This document shows positions 46,020 to 54,725 of a DNA stretch of 64,000 bases, piece after piece. The position numbers and the translations under genes are program-made. Where the stretch lies: contig NZ_PYAK01000003.1 in the NCBI RefSeq assembly GCF_003264365.1, positions 221,594 through 285,593 on the forward strand, read 5' to 3'. Numbering within the stretch: the stretch's first letter is position 1; each line of letters opens with the position of its first letter. Under the pieces are notes generated by a model. It searched no databases and was not told the DNA's origin. It saw only the letters and a program-made list of their open reading frames with translations. The stretch comes from Micromonospora noduli. GTDB taxonomy: Bacteria; Actinomycetota; Actinomycetes; Mycobacteriales; Micromonosporaceae.

Positions 46020-46768
46020 CGTCGATCTGTGTCGGCCGCTGGAGTTGCCTGCGGGCGGCGGAGCACCGCCTGCTCAAGGGCCGACCACACGCTCGTGGTC
46101 ACCAGGTAGATCACCGCGGCGAGCGGCAGCACCAGCGCCACCAGCACTGTCGTGAACGGCAGCAGGGGCAGCAGCCGGCCGAGCGTGGCCGCCCCCGGCC
46201 CCTCGGTCGGCGTACCGGCCACCGTGCCCACCGCCGCCGACGCCCGGCGGGCCCGCCGGGACGACCACCAGGCCACCACCAGCAACACCAATAGCAGTAC
46301 GCCGAACAGCGGTCCGGCCGCACCGGCCAGCCCGTCGCTGAGATGGTGACCCAGTGGCACGCCGGCCAACCGCTCGTCCAGCAACCCGGTGCCGCCCTCA
46401 CTGGTGCTGAACAACCGGTACAGCACCAGCAGGAACGGTGCCTGGATGAGCAGCGGCAGGCAGCCGGCGATCGGGTTCGCGCCGGCCTCGCGGTACAACG
46501 TGAACACCTCGCGCTGAAGCGTCGCCGGGTCGTCCGCGTACCGCTGCTGGAGGTCACGCACCTGTGGGGCGAGCGCCGCGCGGCGCCGCTCGCCACGGAC
46601 CTGCGCGACGGTCAGCGGTGAGATCAGCAGGCGGACGGCGATGGTGAAGAGCACGATGGCGGCTGCGGTCGCTCCGCCGCCGGCCAGTGGTTCGAGCAAC
46701 TCGGTGAGCCAGGACAACGCGCTGCCGGCAGCGGCGACAGTGTCGTGCAGTGGTGCGAAGGCAAGCAT
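46016..46768 (-). CDS. YidC/Oxa1-family membrane insertase
   Basis: 250 aa from ATG 46768. Hydrophobic N-terminus, then the cytoplasmic loop GERRRAALAPQVRDLQQRY, NPIAGCLPLLIQAPFLLVLYRLF (TM2-3) and further TM segments, as in the short Gram-positive insertases. A conserved Arg in the groove position (IAVRLLISPLT) is present. Housekeeping yidC normally sits near the replication origin with rnpA and jag, so this is probably a second copy. It lies just upstream of the secreted glucanase genes and next to a DUF6412 gene. Confidence 0.88.
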   Translation of the reverse strand: MLAFAPLHDTVAAAGSALSWLTELLEPLAGGGATAAAIVLFTIAVRLLISPLTVAQVRGERRRAALAPQVRDLQQRYADDPATLQREVFTLYREAGANPIAGCLPLLIQAPFLLVLYRLFSTSEGGTGLLDERLAGVPLGHHLSDGLAGAAGPLFGVLLLVLLVVAWWSSRRARRASAAVGTVAGTPTEGPGAATLGRLLPLLPFTTVLVALVLPLAAVIYLVTTSVWSALEQAVLRRPQATPAADTDRR

Positions 46769-46869
46769 GGGAAACCCCTCGGTCCGATTCCGGTGAGGCC
46801 CTCCCCCTGGCGGTATCCGCTCAGCAAGGGGGCCGGTGACGGCGGGATCGGCCGCGCGGCGGCGAGGCG

Positions 46870-47163
46870 CTACGCGGCCGAGGGGTGCCCCGGGGCGCGG
46901 GGACGAGGACGACCGGCCGCATCCGGGTCGATCTGGCGAGGCATTCGGCGACTTCGGGAGCGGGCCCGCAGGCCGGCCCACCGCGGCCCGGCACCGGGCG
47001 CGCCCGCCCGGTCGTGCACCCGGGCCGCCAGCACCACCGCGAGCAGCACCAGTGCGGTCAACGCGGCGCCCGCCAGCAGGTCGGCCGGTCGGCCCGCCAG
47101 CACTGTGAGCTGGGCGTACGCGGACATCCACGCGACCCCGACATAGCCCAGCAGCACCGGCAC
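46870..47163 (-). CDS. DUF6412 small membrane protein
   Basis: 97 aa from a GTG at 47163. Two hydrophobic stretches (LLGYVGVAWMSAYAQLTVLA, LLAGAALTALVLLAVVLAA) and the family-typical basic tail RSRRMPRQIDPDAAGRPRPR. Function unknown. It reads into the yidC-like gene after 101 bases, so they probably form a unit. Confidence 0.7.
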   Translation of the reverse strand: MPVLLGYVGVAWMSAYAQLTVLAGRPADLLAGAALTALVLLAVVLAARVHDRAGAPGAGPRWAGLRARSRSRRMPRQIDPDAAGRPRPRAPGHPSAA

Positions 47164-47320
47164 GTGCTCAGCATAGGACCCGCTGTCACGTCAGCCAGCC
47201 GAATCCGGCGGCCCGCCCCGAGTACGACGCGCCGCCGCCACGTTTCCCGGCATCGCCACGTTGGGTAACCAACGGCGGACCAACGCGGACGGACCGCGAA
47301 CGGCAGGAAACGGACGGGTG

Positions 47321-48463
47321 ATGTCGATGACCGGTCAGGTGGCGGAGGCGCCCAGCGACATGGCTGCGGCGACCGGGTTGCTCACCGTGGGTGTCGAGGA
47401 GGAGTTTTTGCTCGTCGACCCGCACACCGGGGCCGCGGTTCCGGCCGTGGACCTGGTCATGGAGCAGGTGCCGGCCGAACTTCGCGGGCAGGTGGAGCGG
47501 GAGTTCCAGACCAGTCAGATCGAGATCGGCAGCCCGCCCGGCCTGGAGCTCTCGTCGATCCGGCACTCCCTCGGGGTCCTGCGTCGGGCGCTCTCCGACG
47601 CCGCCGAGAAGGCCGGCGTACGCCTGCTCGCCATCGGCACCGGCCCGGTGGACGGCCCGGTGCCGCCGGTGGTGGACAAGCCCCGCTTCGACCGGATGAT
47701 CGAGCGCTTCCGGCTGCTCGTCCCCGGCCCCGGCAACAACGGCATGCACGTACACGTCGGGGTGCCCGACCCGGACACCGGCGTGCAGGTGCTCAACCAC
47801 GTACGGCCGTGGCTGCCGATGCTGCACGCGGTGACCACCAACTCACCGTTCTCCCGGGGCGAGGACACCGGCTACGCCAGTTGGCGCTCGGTGGAGTGGG
47901 AACGCTGGCCGTCGGTGGCGCCGACGCCGTTCCTGGAGTCGCACGAGCACTACCAGCGACTGATCCGCCAGTTGATCTCCAGCGGGGTGATGCTCGACGA
48001 GGGGATGCTCTACTGGTACGCCCGCCTGTCGGCGAAGTACCCGACGGTGGAGCTGCGGATCGGCGACGTCTGCCCGTCGGTGGACGACGCGGTGCTGGTC
48101 GCCGCGCTGGTCCGGGCGCTGGTGGCCACCGCCATGGCGGATGTCGAGGCGGGCCGGCCGGCGTTGCAGACCGACCACCACCTGCTGGTCGGCGCGCACT
48201 GGCGGGCCGCCCATGACGGGCTGGAAGGCGAGGCCGTCGACGTCACCAACGGCGAGCTGCGCCCGGCGTGGGAACTGTTGGACCGGTTCGTGGAGCGGAT
48301 GCGGCCGGCGCTGGAGCAGCACGGCGACTGGGCCGAGGTGACCGACCTGCTGGGTGGGTTGCGGCGGCACGGCAGCGGCGCGGCACGGCAGCGCGCGGTG
48401 TTCGAGCGCACCGGCCGACTCACCGACGTGGTGCAGGACGTCGCACGGCAGACCCGCGGCTGA
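47321..48463 (+). CDS. YbdK-type carboxylate-amine ligase
   Basis: 380 aa from ATG 47321. Matches the GCS2/YbdK group: TVGVEEEFLLVDPHTG (ATP/Mg Glu cluster), NNGMHVHVGVPD, and the C-terminal ELRIGDVCPSVDD. Such enzymes join glutamate (or a related acid) to an amine or cysteine with ATP; YbdK itself has weak gamma-glutamyl-cysteine ligase activity. True substrates here are unknown. The next gene, 23 bases on, encodes a thiol/disulfide-type flavoprotein. Confidence 0.9.
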   Translation: MSMTGQVAEAPSDMAAATGLLTVGVEEEFLLVDPHTGAAVPAVDLVMEQVPAELRGQVEREFQTSQIEIGSPPGLELSSIRHSLGVLRRALSDAAEKAGVRLLAIGTGPVDGPVPPVVDKPRFDRMIERFRLLVPGPGNNGMHVHVGVPDPDTGVQVLNHVRPWLPMLHAVTTNSPFSRGEDTGYASWRSVEWERWPSVAPTPFLESHEHYQRLIRQLISSGVMLDEGMLYWYARLSAKYPTVELRIGDVCPSVDDAVLVAALVRALVATAMADVEAGRPALQTDHHLLVGAHWRAAHDGLEGEAVDVTNGELRPAWELLDRFVERMRPALEQHGDWAEVTDLLGGLRRHGSGAARQRAVFERTGRLTDVVQDVARQTRG

Positions 48464-48486
48464 TCACCGCGTGACAGGATGAACCC

Positions 48487-49866
48487 GTGGCGCAACGGCT
48501 GATCGTCATCGGCGGGGACGCCGCCGGAATGTCGGCGGCGTCCCAGGCCCGACGCCGCCGTGACCGCGGCGACCTGGAGATCGTGGTCTTCGAGCGGGGC
48601 CACTTCACCTCCTACTCGGCGTGCGGCATCCCGTACTGGATCAGCGGCCTGGTGCCCGGCCCCGAGGCGTTGATCGCCCGGGGCCCGGAGACGTTCCGCA
48701 CCGAGTACGCGATGGACGTCCGGATGCGCCACGAGGTCACGGCCATCGACCTGGAACGCCGCGAGGTCGTGGCACGGGACCTGAAGGGCGGCGGCGAGGT
48801 CCGCGAACGCTTCGACGACCTGATGTACGCCACCGGCGCGGTGCCGGTGAAACCTTCGTGGGCGATCACCGACGCGGGCGGCGTGTTCGGCATGCAGACC
48901 CTCGACGACGGTGCGGCGCTACGCGACTGGTTGGACGCCGACCCGCAGCCGCGCCGGGCCGTGGTGGTCGGCGGCGGGTACATCGGCGTCGAGATCGCCG
49001 AAGCCCTGATCCAACGCGGCCTCTCGGTGACCCTGGTCGAAGCCGGCGAGCAGCCCATGTCGACTGTCGACAGCGACATGGGCGAGCTGGTCGCCGAGGC
49101 GATGCGCGGCCTCGGCATCACGATCCGCGGCAGCCTGCCGGTGAGCGGCCTGGAGGAGCGGGACGGCCGGGTGTCCGCCGTGGTCACCGCCGAGGGGCCG
49201 ATTCCGACCGACGTCGTGGTCATGGGTCTGGGCGTACGCCCCAACACCGCGCTCGCGGAAGCGGCCGGGCTGCCCCTCGGGCCGACCGGCGCGATCCGGG
49301 TGGACCGCCGGATGCGGGTGCCCGGGCACCCCGGGGTCTGGGCGGCCGGTGACTGCGTGGAGACCCTGCACCGGGTCAGCGGATTGCCGGTGCACGTGCC
49401 GCTCGGCACGCACGCCAACAAGCAGGGCCGGGTCGCCGGAATCAACATCGGTGGCGGGTACGCCACCTTCACGGGCGTGATCGGCACGGCGGTGACAAAG
49501 GTCTGCGACCTGGAGGTGGGTCGGACGGGTCTGCGCGAGCGCGACGCCACGGCTGCCGGCTTCGAGTTCGTGTCGGTGATCGCCGAGTCGACCAACCGGG
49601 CCGGCTACTACCCGGGTGCCCGGCCGATGACGGTCAAGCTGATCGCCGAGCGTCCCAGCGGCCGGTTGCTCGGCGCGCAGATCGTCGGTTGGTCCGAGGC
49701 TGCCAAACGGATCGACTCGCTGGCCGTGGCGCTGTGGAACGGCATGACGGTGGACGATATGACGCAGCTGGACCTGGGCTACGCTCCGCCGTACGCGCCG
49801 GTGTGGGATCCGGTGCTCATCGCCGCCCGAAAAGCGGTCGACGCGCTCGCCGCCCTCGACCGTTGA
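48487..49866 (+). CDS. FAD-dependent oxidoreductase, CoA-disulfide-reductase-like
   Basis: 459 aa. FAD-binding GGDAAGMSAA at the start, active-site-like single Cys in YSACGIPYW near residue 45 (as in CoADR and NADH oxidase), NAD(P)-binding VVGGGYIGVEIAEAL near 160, VWAAGDCVETL near 290, and a dimerisation domain at the C-terminus. Relatives reduce CoA disulfide, oxygen, or persulfides. Pairing with a YbdK-type ligase suggests a low-molecular thiol role (inference). Confidence 0.9.
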   Translation: MAQRLIVIGGDAAGMSAASQARRRRDRGDLEIVVFERGHFTSYSACGIPYWISGLVPGPEALIARGPETFRTEYAMDVRMRHEVTAIDLERREVVARDLKGGGEVRERFDDLMYATGAVPVKPSWAITDAGGVFGMQTLDDGAALRDWLDADPQPRRAVVVGGGYIGVEIAEALIQRGLSVTLVEAGEQPMSTVDSDMGELVAEAMRGLGITIRGSLPVSGLEERDGRVSAVVTAEGPIPTDVVVMGLGVRPNTALAEAAGLPLGPTGAIRVDRRMRVPGHPGVWAAGDCVETLHRVSGLPVHVPLGTHANKQGRVAGINIGGGYATFTGVIGTAVTKVCDLEVGRTGLRERDATAAGFEFVSVIAESTNRAGYYPGARPMTVKLIAERPSGRLLGAQIVGWSEAAKRIDSLAVALWNGMTVDDMTQLDLGYAPPYAPVWDPVLIAARKAVDALAALDR

Positions 49867-49893
49867 CCCGCGCCCGCCGTGGAGGACCACCCC

Positions 49894-50907
49894 GTGACCC
49901 AGACCCCGACCCGGCCGACCGTGCGTCGGCGTCCCACGATGGTCGACGTGGCCCGGCGGGCCGACGTCAGCCTGAAGACGGTCTCCCGGGTCGTCAACGA
50001 CGAGCCGGTGGGGCAGGAGTTGGTCGGCCGGGTGCTGGCCGCGATCGCCGAGCTGGGCTTCCGGCGCAACGACATCGCTCGTAACCTGCGCTCCCGGCAG
50101 CTCAACGCCACCGTCGGGCTGCTGATCGAGGAGATCGCCAACCCGTTCTACGCGACCATCGCCAGCGTCGCCGCCGAGATCGCCGCCGCCCACGGCACCA
50201 TGCTGATCACCGCGTCGTCGGAGGAGGACCCGGAGCGGGAACGCGCCCTGCTCCAGGACTTCACCCAGCGTCGGGTCGACGGCCTGCTCGTGGTGCCGGC
50301 GGGGCTCGACCACTCGTTCCTGCGTCGCGAGGTCGAGCTGGGCATGCCTGTGGTGTTTTTGGACCGGCCGCCGCAGGGGCTGCAGGCCGACGCCGTGCTG
50401 TTGGACAACCGGGGCGGCAGCCACGCCGGGGTGAGCGCGCTGCTCGACGAGGGGCACCGACGGGTGGGGCTGCTGCTGGGCGCTCCGAGCGTGCCCACGA
50501 TGCGGGAGCGGCTGGCCGGGGCACGGGCGGCGCTGGACGCTGCAGGGGTCGAGCCGGACGAGTCGTTGATCCGTGAGCGGCTCATCGCTCCCGAGGAGGC
50601 CGGCCGGGCGGTGGCCGCGCTGCTCGACCTTCCAGAGCCGCCCACCGCGTTCTTCTGCGCCAACAACCGGCTCACCGTCGGCGCGCTCCAGGAGCTGCAC
50701 CGGAGGGGCAGTGACGCCGCGCTGGTCGGCTTCGACGACTTCGAGCTGGCCCACCTGATGCCCCGACCGCTGACCGTCGTCGCGTACGACACCCGGGAGC
50801 TGGCGAGGGTCGCCACCGAGCGACTGTTCCAACGAGTAGCCGGCGACGACACCCCACCCTCCACCACGGTCCTGCCCACCAGACTGCTGAAGCGCGGCCT
50901 GGCCTAA
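49894..50907 (+). CDS. LacI-family regulator of the adjacent sugar genes
   Basis: 337 aa from a GTG at 49894 with GGAGG upstream. N-terminal helix-turn-helix MVDVARRADVSLKTVSRVVN plus hinge, then a periplasmic-binding-protein-like sugar domain. Ends convergent with the kinase gene; their stop codons overlap by 4 bases. A LacI-type palindrome upstream of the AGE gene is a likely target. Confidence 0.92.
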   Translation: MTQTPTRPTVRRRPTMVDVARRADVSLKTVSRVVNDEPVGQELVGRVLAAIAELGFRRNDIARNLRSRQLNATVGLLIEEIANPFYATIASVAAEIAAAHGTMLITASSEEDPERERALLQDFTQRRVDGLLVVPAGLDHSFLRREVELGMPVVFLDRPPQGLQADAVLLDNRGGSHAGVSALLDEGHRRVGLLLGAPSVPTMRERLAGARAALDAAGVEPDESLIRERLIAPEEAGRAVAALLDLPEPPTAFFCANNRLTVGALQELHRRGSDAALVGFDDFELAHLMPRPLTVVAYDTRELARVATERLFQRVAGDDTPPSTTVLPTRLLKRGLA

Positions 50908-51854
50908 GCGGCCTCGAGCAGTGCTTCCACCTCGGCGCGGGTCGGTGGGTTGGCGCCTCGGCGGGCGCAGGTCAGCGCGGCCACATTGGCGGCCTGTCGG
51001 AGCACAGCACCCCACTGCGGCCCGGTCACTGCGGCGAGCCGGTCGGCCGGGCGGTCGCCGAGCGCGTCGAGGTCGGCCAGTGCGGCCAGCAGGCCACCGG
51101 TGAACGAGTCGCCGGCACCGACGGTGTCGACCACCGTGGTGCGGACCGCCGGCTCCTCGTGCAGCGAGCCGTCCGGCGCGAGCAGCCAGGCGCCATCCCC
51201 GCCCCGGGTCACCACGGCGCAGGACACACCGGCCGTACGCCATTCGGTCATCACGTCGGCCACCGAACGGTCCGGGTAGAGCCAGGCCAGGTCCTCGTCG
51301 CTGGCCTTGACCAGGTGCGCGAGGCGAATCTGCCGGCGTACCCGCTCCTGCTCCGCCGCCCGGTCGGTGACGATGCTCGGGCGCAGGTTGAGGTCGATGG
51401 AGACGGTGAGCCCGTCGCGCTGACGTTCCCGGGCGAGCAGGCCCTCCAGCGCCTCCGCGCCGGGTGCCAACGCGAGCGCCAGGGAGCCGCTGTGCAGCGC
51501 GATCGCCGGTGACCCGGCCAGCTCGGGCAGCTCCTGCGGCGTCCACTGCCAGTCCGCGGCACCGGCCAGCCGGAACTCGTAGCTGGCCTGCCCGGCGGCG
51601 TTCAGGGTGGCCACCGCCACCGACGTGGGCTCCTCGGCGCGCACCGCCCACTCCAGGTCCACCCGGTTGGCGCTCAGATGCTCGACGAGTTGCCGACCGT
51701 AGTCGTCGCTGGCGAGCCGGGCCAGCAGCCGTACCGGCTGGTCGAGCCGGGCCAGGGTGACCGCGACGTTCGCCGGGGAGCCACCGGGCACGGCCCGCTG
51801 CCCCTCGGCGGTGACGACCAGGTCGATCAGCGCCTCACCCGCGACGACGATCAC
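50904..51854 (-). CDS. PfkB-family carbohydrate kinase (fructokinase-like)
   Basis: 316 aa from a GTG at 51854 that overlaps the AGE stop (GTGA). PfkB signatures PGGSPANVAVTLARL near residue 25 and DTVGAGDSFTGG near 247 (catalytic Asp). Its partner, an AGE-type isomerase, would make fructose from mannose, so phosphorylating fructose is the likeliest role, but other sugars cannot be excluded. Confidence 0.88.
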   Translation of the reverse strand: MIVVAGEALIDLVVTAEGQRAVPGGSPANVAVTLARLDQPVRLLARLASDDYGRQLVEHLSANRVDLEWAVRAEEPTSVAVATLNAAGQASYEFRLAGAADWQWTPQELPELAGSPAIALHSGSLALALAPGAEALEGLLARERQRDGLTVSIDLNLRPSIVTDRAAEQERVRRQIRLAHLVKASDEDLAWLYPDRSVADVMTEWRTAGVSCAVVTRGGDGAWLLAPDGSLHEEPAVRTTVVDTVGAGDSFTGGLLAALADLDALGDRPADRLAAVTGPQWGAVLRQAANVAALTCARRGANPPTRAEVEALLEAA

Positions 51855-53116
51855 GCGGTCACCTCCCCCGCTGCGAGCGGGCCGGGGCCGCCGAGCCCGT
51901 CGGCCGCGCGGGACAGCAGTACCGCCTGGTAGGCGTGGTAGACGTCCGGTCGGCCGTGCCAGACCGTGTCGGCGGGCAGGTTCTGCGCGTCCAACTCGTG
52001 CCGCCATCCGGTCTGGTCGATGAGACTGCGGCGGGCGTACGCCCAGAAGACCCGGTACCAGTCGAGGTAGACCGTGTCCCCGGTACGGCGGTGCAGAGTG
52101 ATCGCCGCGCCGATGGCCTCGGCGAGAACCCAGTGCATCCGGGAGCGCACCACCGGCCGGTCGTCCCAGTCGATGGTGTAGACGAAGCCGTCCGCGCCGT
52201 CGACCGCCCAGCCGCGCCGCACGGCCGCGGCGAACAGGGCGCGGGCGTCGGTGAGCAGCCAGCGGGGTGGCTGCGGCAGCACCGCCTCCAACTCCAGCAG
52301 CAGCCGGGCCCACTCCAGCCAGTGCCCGATCGTGGAGCCGTACGGCCGGAACGGGTCGGCGGGCTGGTCCCGGTTGTAGTCGGGCAGCGGCGTCCAGTCG
52401 GTGGTGAAGTGCTCGGGCAGCCGCCAGTCGTGTCGGGCCGCCTCACCGTGCACGAGGTGGGTGGCGATCCGCAGGGCCCGGTCGGCCCAGCTCGCGTCGC
52501 CGGTGGCGGCGGCAGCGGCGAGGAAAGCCTCGACCATGTGCATGCTGCTGTTGGCGCCCCGGTAGTCCTCGGTGACCGTCCAGTCCCGGTTCCACGATTC
52601 GCGGACCGCGCCGGCGTCGTCGTCCCAGAACCGGTCCCGCACGACGGTCAGCACGTCGGCGAGCAGCCGGTCCGCGCCGGGCCGTCCGGCGCGCACGGCG
52701 CTGGAGGCGGCGAGCAGCACGAACGCGTGGTCGTAGCCGGCCTTGCGGTCGTTGACTGGCACTTCCTGCTGGTCCACCGCGCCGAACCAGCCGCCGTACC
52801 TGTCGTCACGCAGCAGCGTGCTGAGCGCGGCGATCCCGTGGTCGACCAGGGCGGCGGCGTCCGGATCGCCGTTGCGGTGGGCGAGGGCGGCCACGTGGGT
52901 CATCCGGCAGGTGATCCAGGTGTGGATCGGTTCGCCGCGATCCGGAGTGCGGTCGTCGGTGAGCCACCAGAAGCCGCCCTCGGGCCGGACCGAGCGGCGG
53001 GCGGTGTCAAGCAGCGTCCGGGTCTGGTCGACGAGGAACTCGTCCAGATCGGGCAGGTCTGGTGACCCCGCCGGAGCAGGGGTCGTTGCGGCGTCGGATC
53101 GGGGCACGTCGGTCAT
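51851..53116 (-). CDS. AGE-family epimerase/isomerase (mannose-isomerase-like)
   Basis: 421-aa (alpha/alpha)6-barrel enzyme of the N-acylglucosamine 2-epimerase family. The catalytic-type His and Arg regions are visible: TCRMTHVAALAHR near residue 72, GANSSMHMVEAFLA, RSRMHWVLAEAIG, and WHGRPDVYHAYQA near the C-terminus. The pattern resembles D-mannose isomerase/YihS more than cellobiose epimerase. First gene of a two-gene operon with the kinase; a LacI-type operator lies about 150 bases upstream. Confidence 0.85.
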   Translation of the reverse strand: MTDVPRSDAATTPAPAGSPDLPDLDEFLVDQTRTLLDTARRSVRPEGGFWWLTDDRTPDRGEPIHTWITCRMTHVAALAHRNGDPDAAALVDHGIAALSTLLRDDRYGGWFGAVDQQEVPVNDRKAGYDHAFVLLAASSAVRAGRPGADRLLADVLTVVRDRFWDDDAGAVRESWNRDWTVTEDYRGANSSMHMVEAFLAAAAATGDASWADRALRIATHLVHGEAARHDWRLPEHFTTDWTPLPDYNRDQPADPFRPYGSTIGHWLEWARLLLELEAVLPQPPRWLLTDARALFAAAVRRGWAVDGADGFVYTIDWDDRPVVRSRMHWVLAEAIGAAITLHRRTGDTVYLDWYRVFWAYARRSLIDQTGWRHELDAQNLPADTVWHGRPDVYHAYQAVLLSRAADGLGGPGPLAAGEVTA

Positions 53117-53265
53117 TTCAGCTGGTCACCGTCGGGTAGGAAAGGGACATACGGCCAGGATCGGCGGACGGACCGGGTCCGCGCCGCAAAACCGCCAACG
53201 GTACGCCACGAATCGACTGGCCAGGGTCGGCACGCGGCGGGAGGCTTTTCCTCCCATTTGCCCGT

Positions 53266-53279
53266 TGACATCGTTGTCA
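53266..53279. promoter_or_regulatory. LacI-type operator upstream of the AGE gene
   Basis: TGACATCGTTGTCA, one change from the perfect palindrome TGACAACGTTGTCA common for LacI-family sites, in the 236-base region between the deaminase and AGE genes. Confidence 0.55.
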
Positions 53280-53352
53280 CCGTTCAACCCTGCTCTGGCA
53301 GCCGGCCGACTGTCAATTCCGGCTGCGTCACACCGCCCCGGGGCAGCTCCGG

Positions 53353-53778
53353 TCAGTAGTAGTCGTCGATCGGCTGGCGTGCCTCGTCGAACAGCGCCGG
53401 CCCCTCGTAGCGGACCGGGGGCAGCGGTGGGGTGGCCGGCTTGACCTCCTCGAACTGCTCGGTGGACAGCGCGTACACCACCCGCCCGAGGCCGGACCGG
53501 TCGATCGCCGTCGCGCACATCGCGCAGGGCTGGCAACTGGTGAACATGGTGGTGCCGGCGGCGACCTCGGGGGAGAGTTCCCGAGCCGCCCAGCGGGCCA
53601 GCTTCAACTCCGGATGGGCGCTGATGTCCGCGTCGGAGACCACTGTGTTGTGGTCCTCGATCAGGACGACGCCGGCCGCGTCGACCAGCAAAGAGCCGAA
53701 CGGCCGTTCGCCGGAAGCCCCCGCCCGCCTCGCGATTTCCACTGCGTGGCGGAGAAACTTCTCGTCGTCGGGGGTCAT
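53353..53778 (-). CDS. Nucleoside deaminase (CMP/dCMP-type zinc enzyme)
   Basis: 141 aa. Zinc site motifs: ISAHPELKL near residue 54 (His-Pro-Glu with catalytic Glu) and CQPCAMC near 86. The ending EVKPATPPLP.. and ..ALFDEARQPIDDYY fits small guanine/cytosine or tRNA-adenosine-like deaminases. The substrate is not decidable by eye. It overlaps the upstream LLM gene by 4 bases (ATGA). Confidence 0.9.
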   Translation of the reverse strand: MTPDDEKFLRHAVEIARRAGASGERPFGSLLVDAAGVVLIEDHNTVVSDADISAHPELKLARWAARELSPEVAAGTTMFTSCQPCAMCATAIDRSGLGRVVYALSTEQFEEVKPATPPLPPVRYEGPALFDEARQPIDDYY

Positions 53779-54626
53779 CGGTCCTCCTGGGTTGCGTGAT
53801 GTGCGGCCACGGCCGCAAGGGTCCGCCAGGCGCGTTCGGGCTGGCGGATCTCGGTCAGGTCGCCGTTGAACGGGTCCAGCACCACCGTCTCCGCGCCGAG
53901 CGCACGAAGCTGGTCGAGGTCGGCGACGATCTGATCGATGGTGCCGACACCGGCGAGCCGGTCCGGGTCGGTGATCGGTTCTCGGGTCTCCTGAAGCGCG
54001 ATCCGCGGCACCAACGCGGGCACCGGACGACCCAACTCGTCAGCGATGTCCGTCAGCCGTCCGACAGCCTCGGCCAGCCGTGCCGGCGTGACCCGCAGCG
54101 GGTGCCAGGCGTCACCGAGCAGTACCGCGCGCCGCATGCCGGCCTCGCTGTTGCCACCGACCCAGATCGGGATCGCAGCCGTGTCGTAGTCGTCGGTGTC
54201 CTGCCATGCCTCGCGCATGGTGTGCAGGTACTCGTCGGTCAGCGCCCCGCGCTGCCGGAACGGCACGCCGAGCGCCTCGAACTCCTGCCGGGCCCAGCCG
54301 ACGCCGACACCGAGAACGAGCCGGCCGCCGCTGAGCCGGTTGAGGTTCGCCGCCATCCGGGCGGTGAGCAGCGGGTGCCGGTACGGGACGATGAGCACCG
54401 TGGTGCCCAGCCGAACCCGGCTGGTCACCCCGGCCAGCCAGGACAGCGTGGTGAACGGCTCGTAGAACGGCGCCGGATACTGCTCGGCCACGTCCGCGGT
54501 CACCACGATGTGATCGGAGACCATCAACAGGTCGAAGCCGAGACCCTCCACCGTCTGCGCCCACCGACGCAGGACGTCGGGGTCGGTGCCCGGTGCGAAG
54601 TTCGGTACGTTCACGCCAATCTGCAC
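53775..54626 (-). CDS. LLM-class F420-dependent oxidoreductase
   Basis: 283-aa TIM-barrel protein of the luciferase-like family. MQIGVNVPNFAPGTD start, DLLMVSDHIVV, LGTTVLIVPYRHPL, RLVLGVGVGWARQEFEALGV and PIWVGGNSEAGMRRA are the usual landmarks of the TIGR03619-like group using F420. Substrate unknown. Co-transcribed with the deaminase. Confidence 0.9.
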   Translation of the reverse strand: MQIGVNVPNFAPGTDPDVLRRWAQTVEGLGFDLLMVSDHIVVTADVAEQYPAPFYEPFTTLSWLAGVTSRVRLGTTVLIVPYRHPLLTARMAANLNRLSGGRLVLGVGVGWARQEFEALGVPFRQRGALTDEYLHTMREAWQDTDDYDTAAIPIWVGGNSEAGMRRAVLLGDAWHPLRVTPARLAEAVGRLTDIADELGRPVPALVPRIALQETREPITDPDRLAGVGTIDQIVADLDQLRALGAETVVLDPFNGDLTEIRQPERAWRTLAAVAAHHATQEDR

Positions 54627-54725
54627 CCGTCCACGCTAGCCACTGCGGACCGGTGTGTGAACGCCGTGGCCCGGCTGAATCACCTGGCAGCCGACACGAA
54701 TCGCCGTACGACTCAGGAGCGCCGG

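Noticed and set aside
48919..51651. Minus-strand open frame (910 codons) opposite the flavoprotein and LacI genes
   Set aside because: Same composition artefact; the plus strand encodes recognisable proteins with ribosome sites.
53796..54725. Upstream extension of the phosphotransferase frame
   Set aside because: It overlays the LLM gene on the other strand, and the ribosome site supports ATG 54726.
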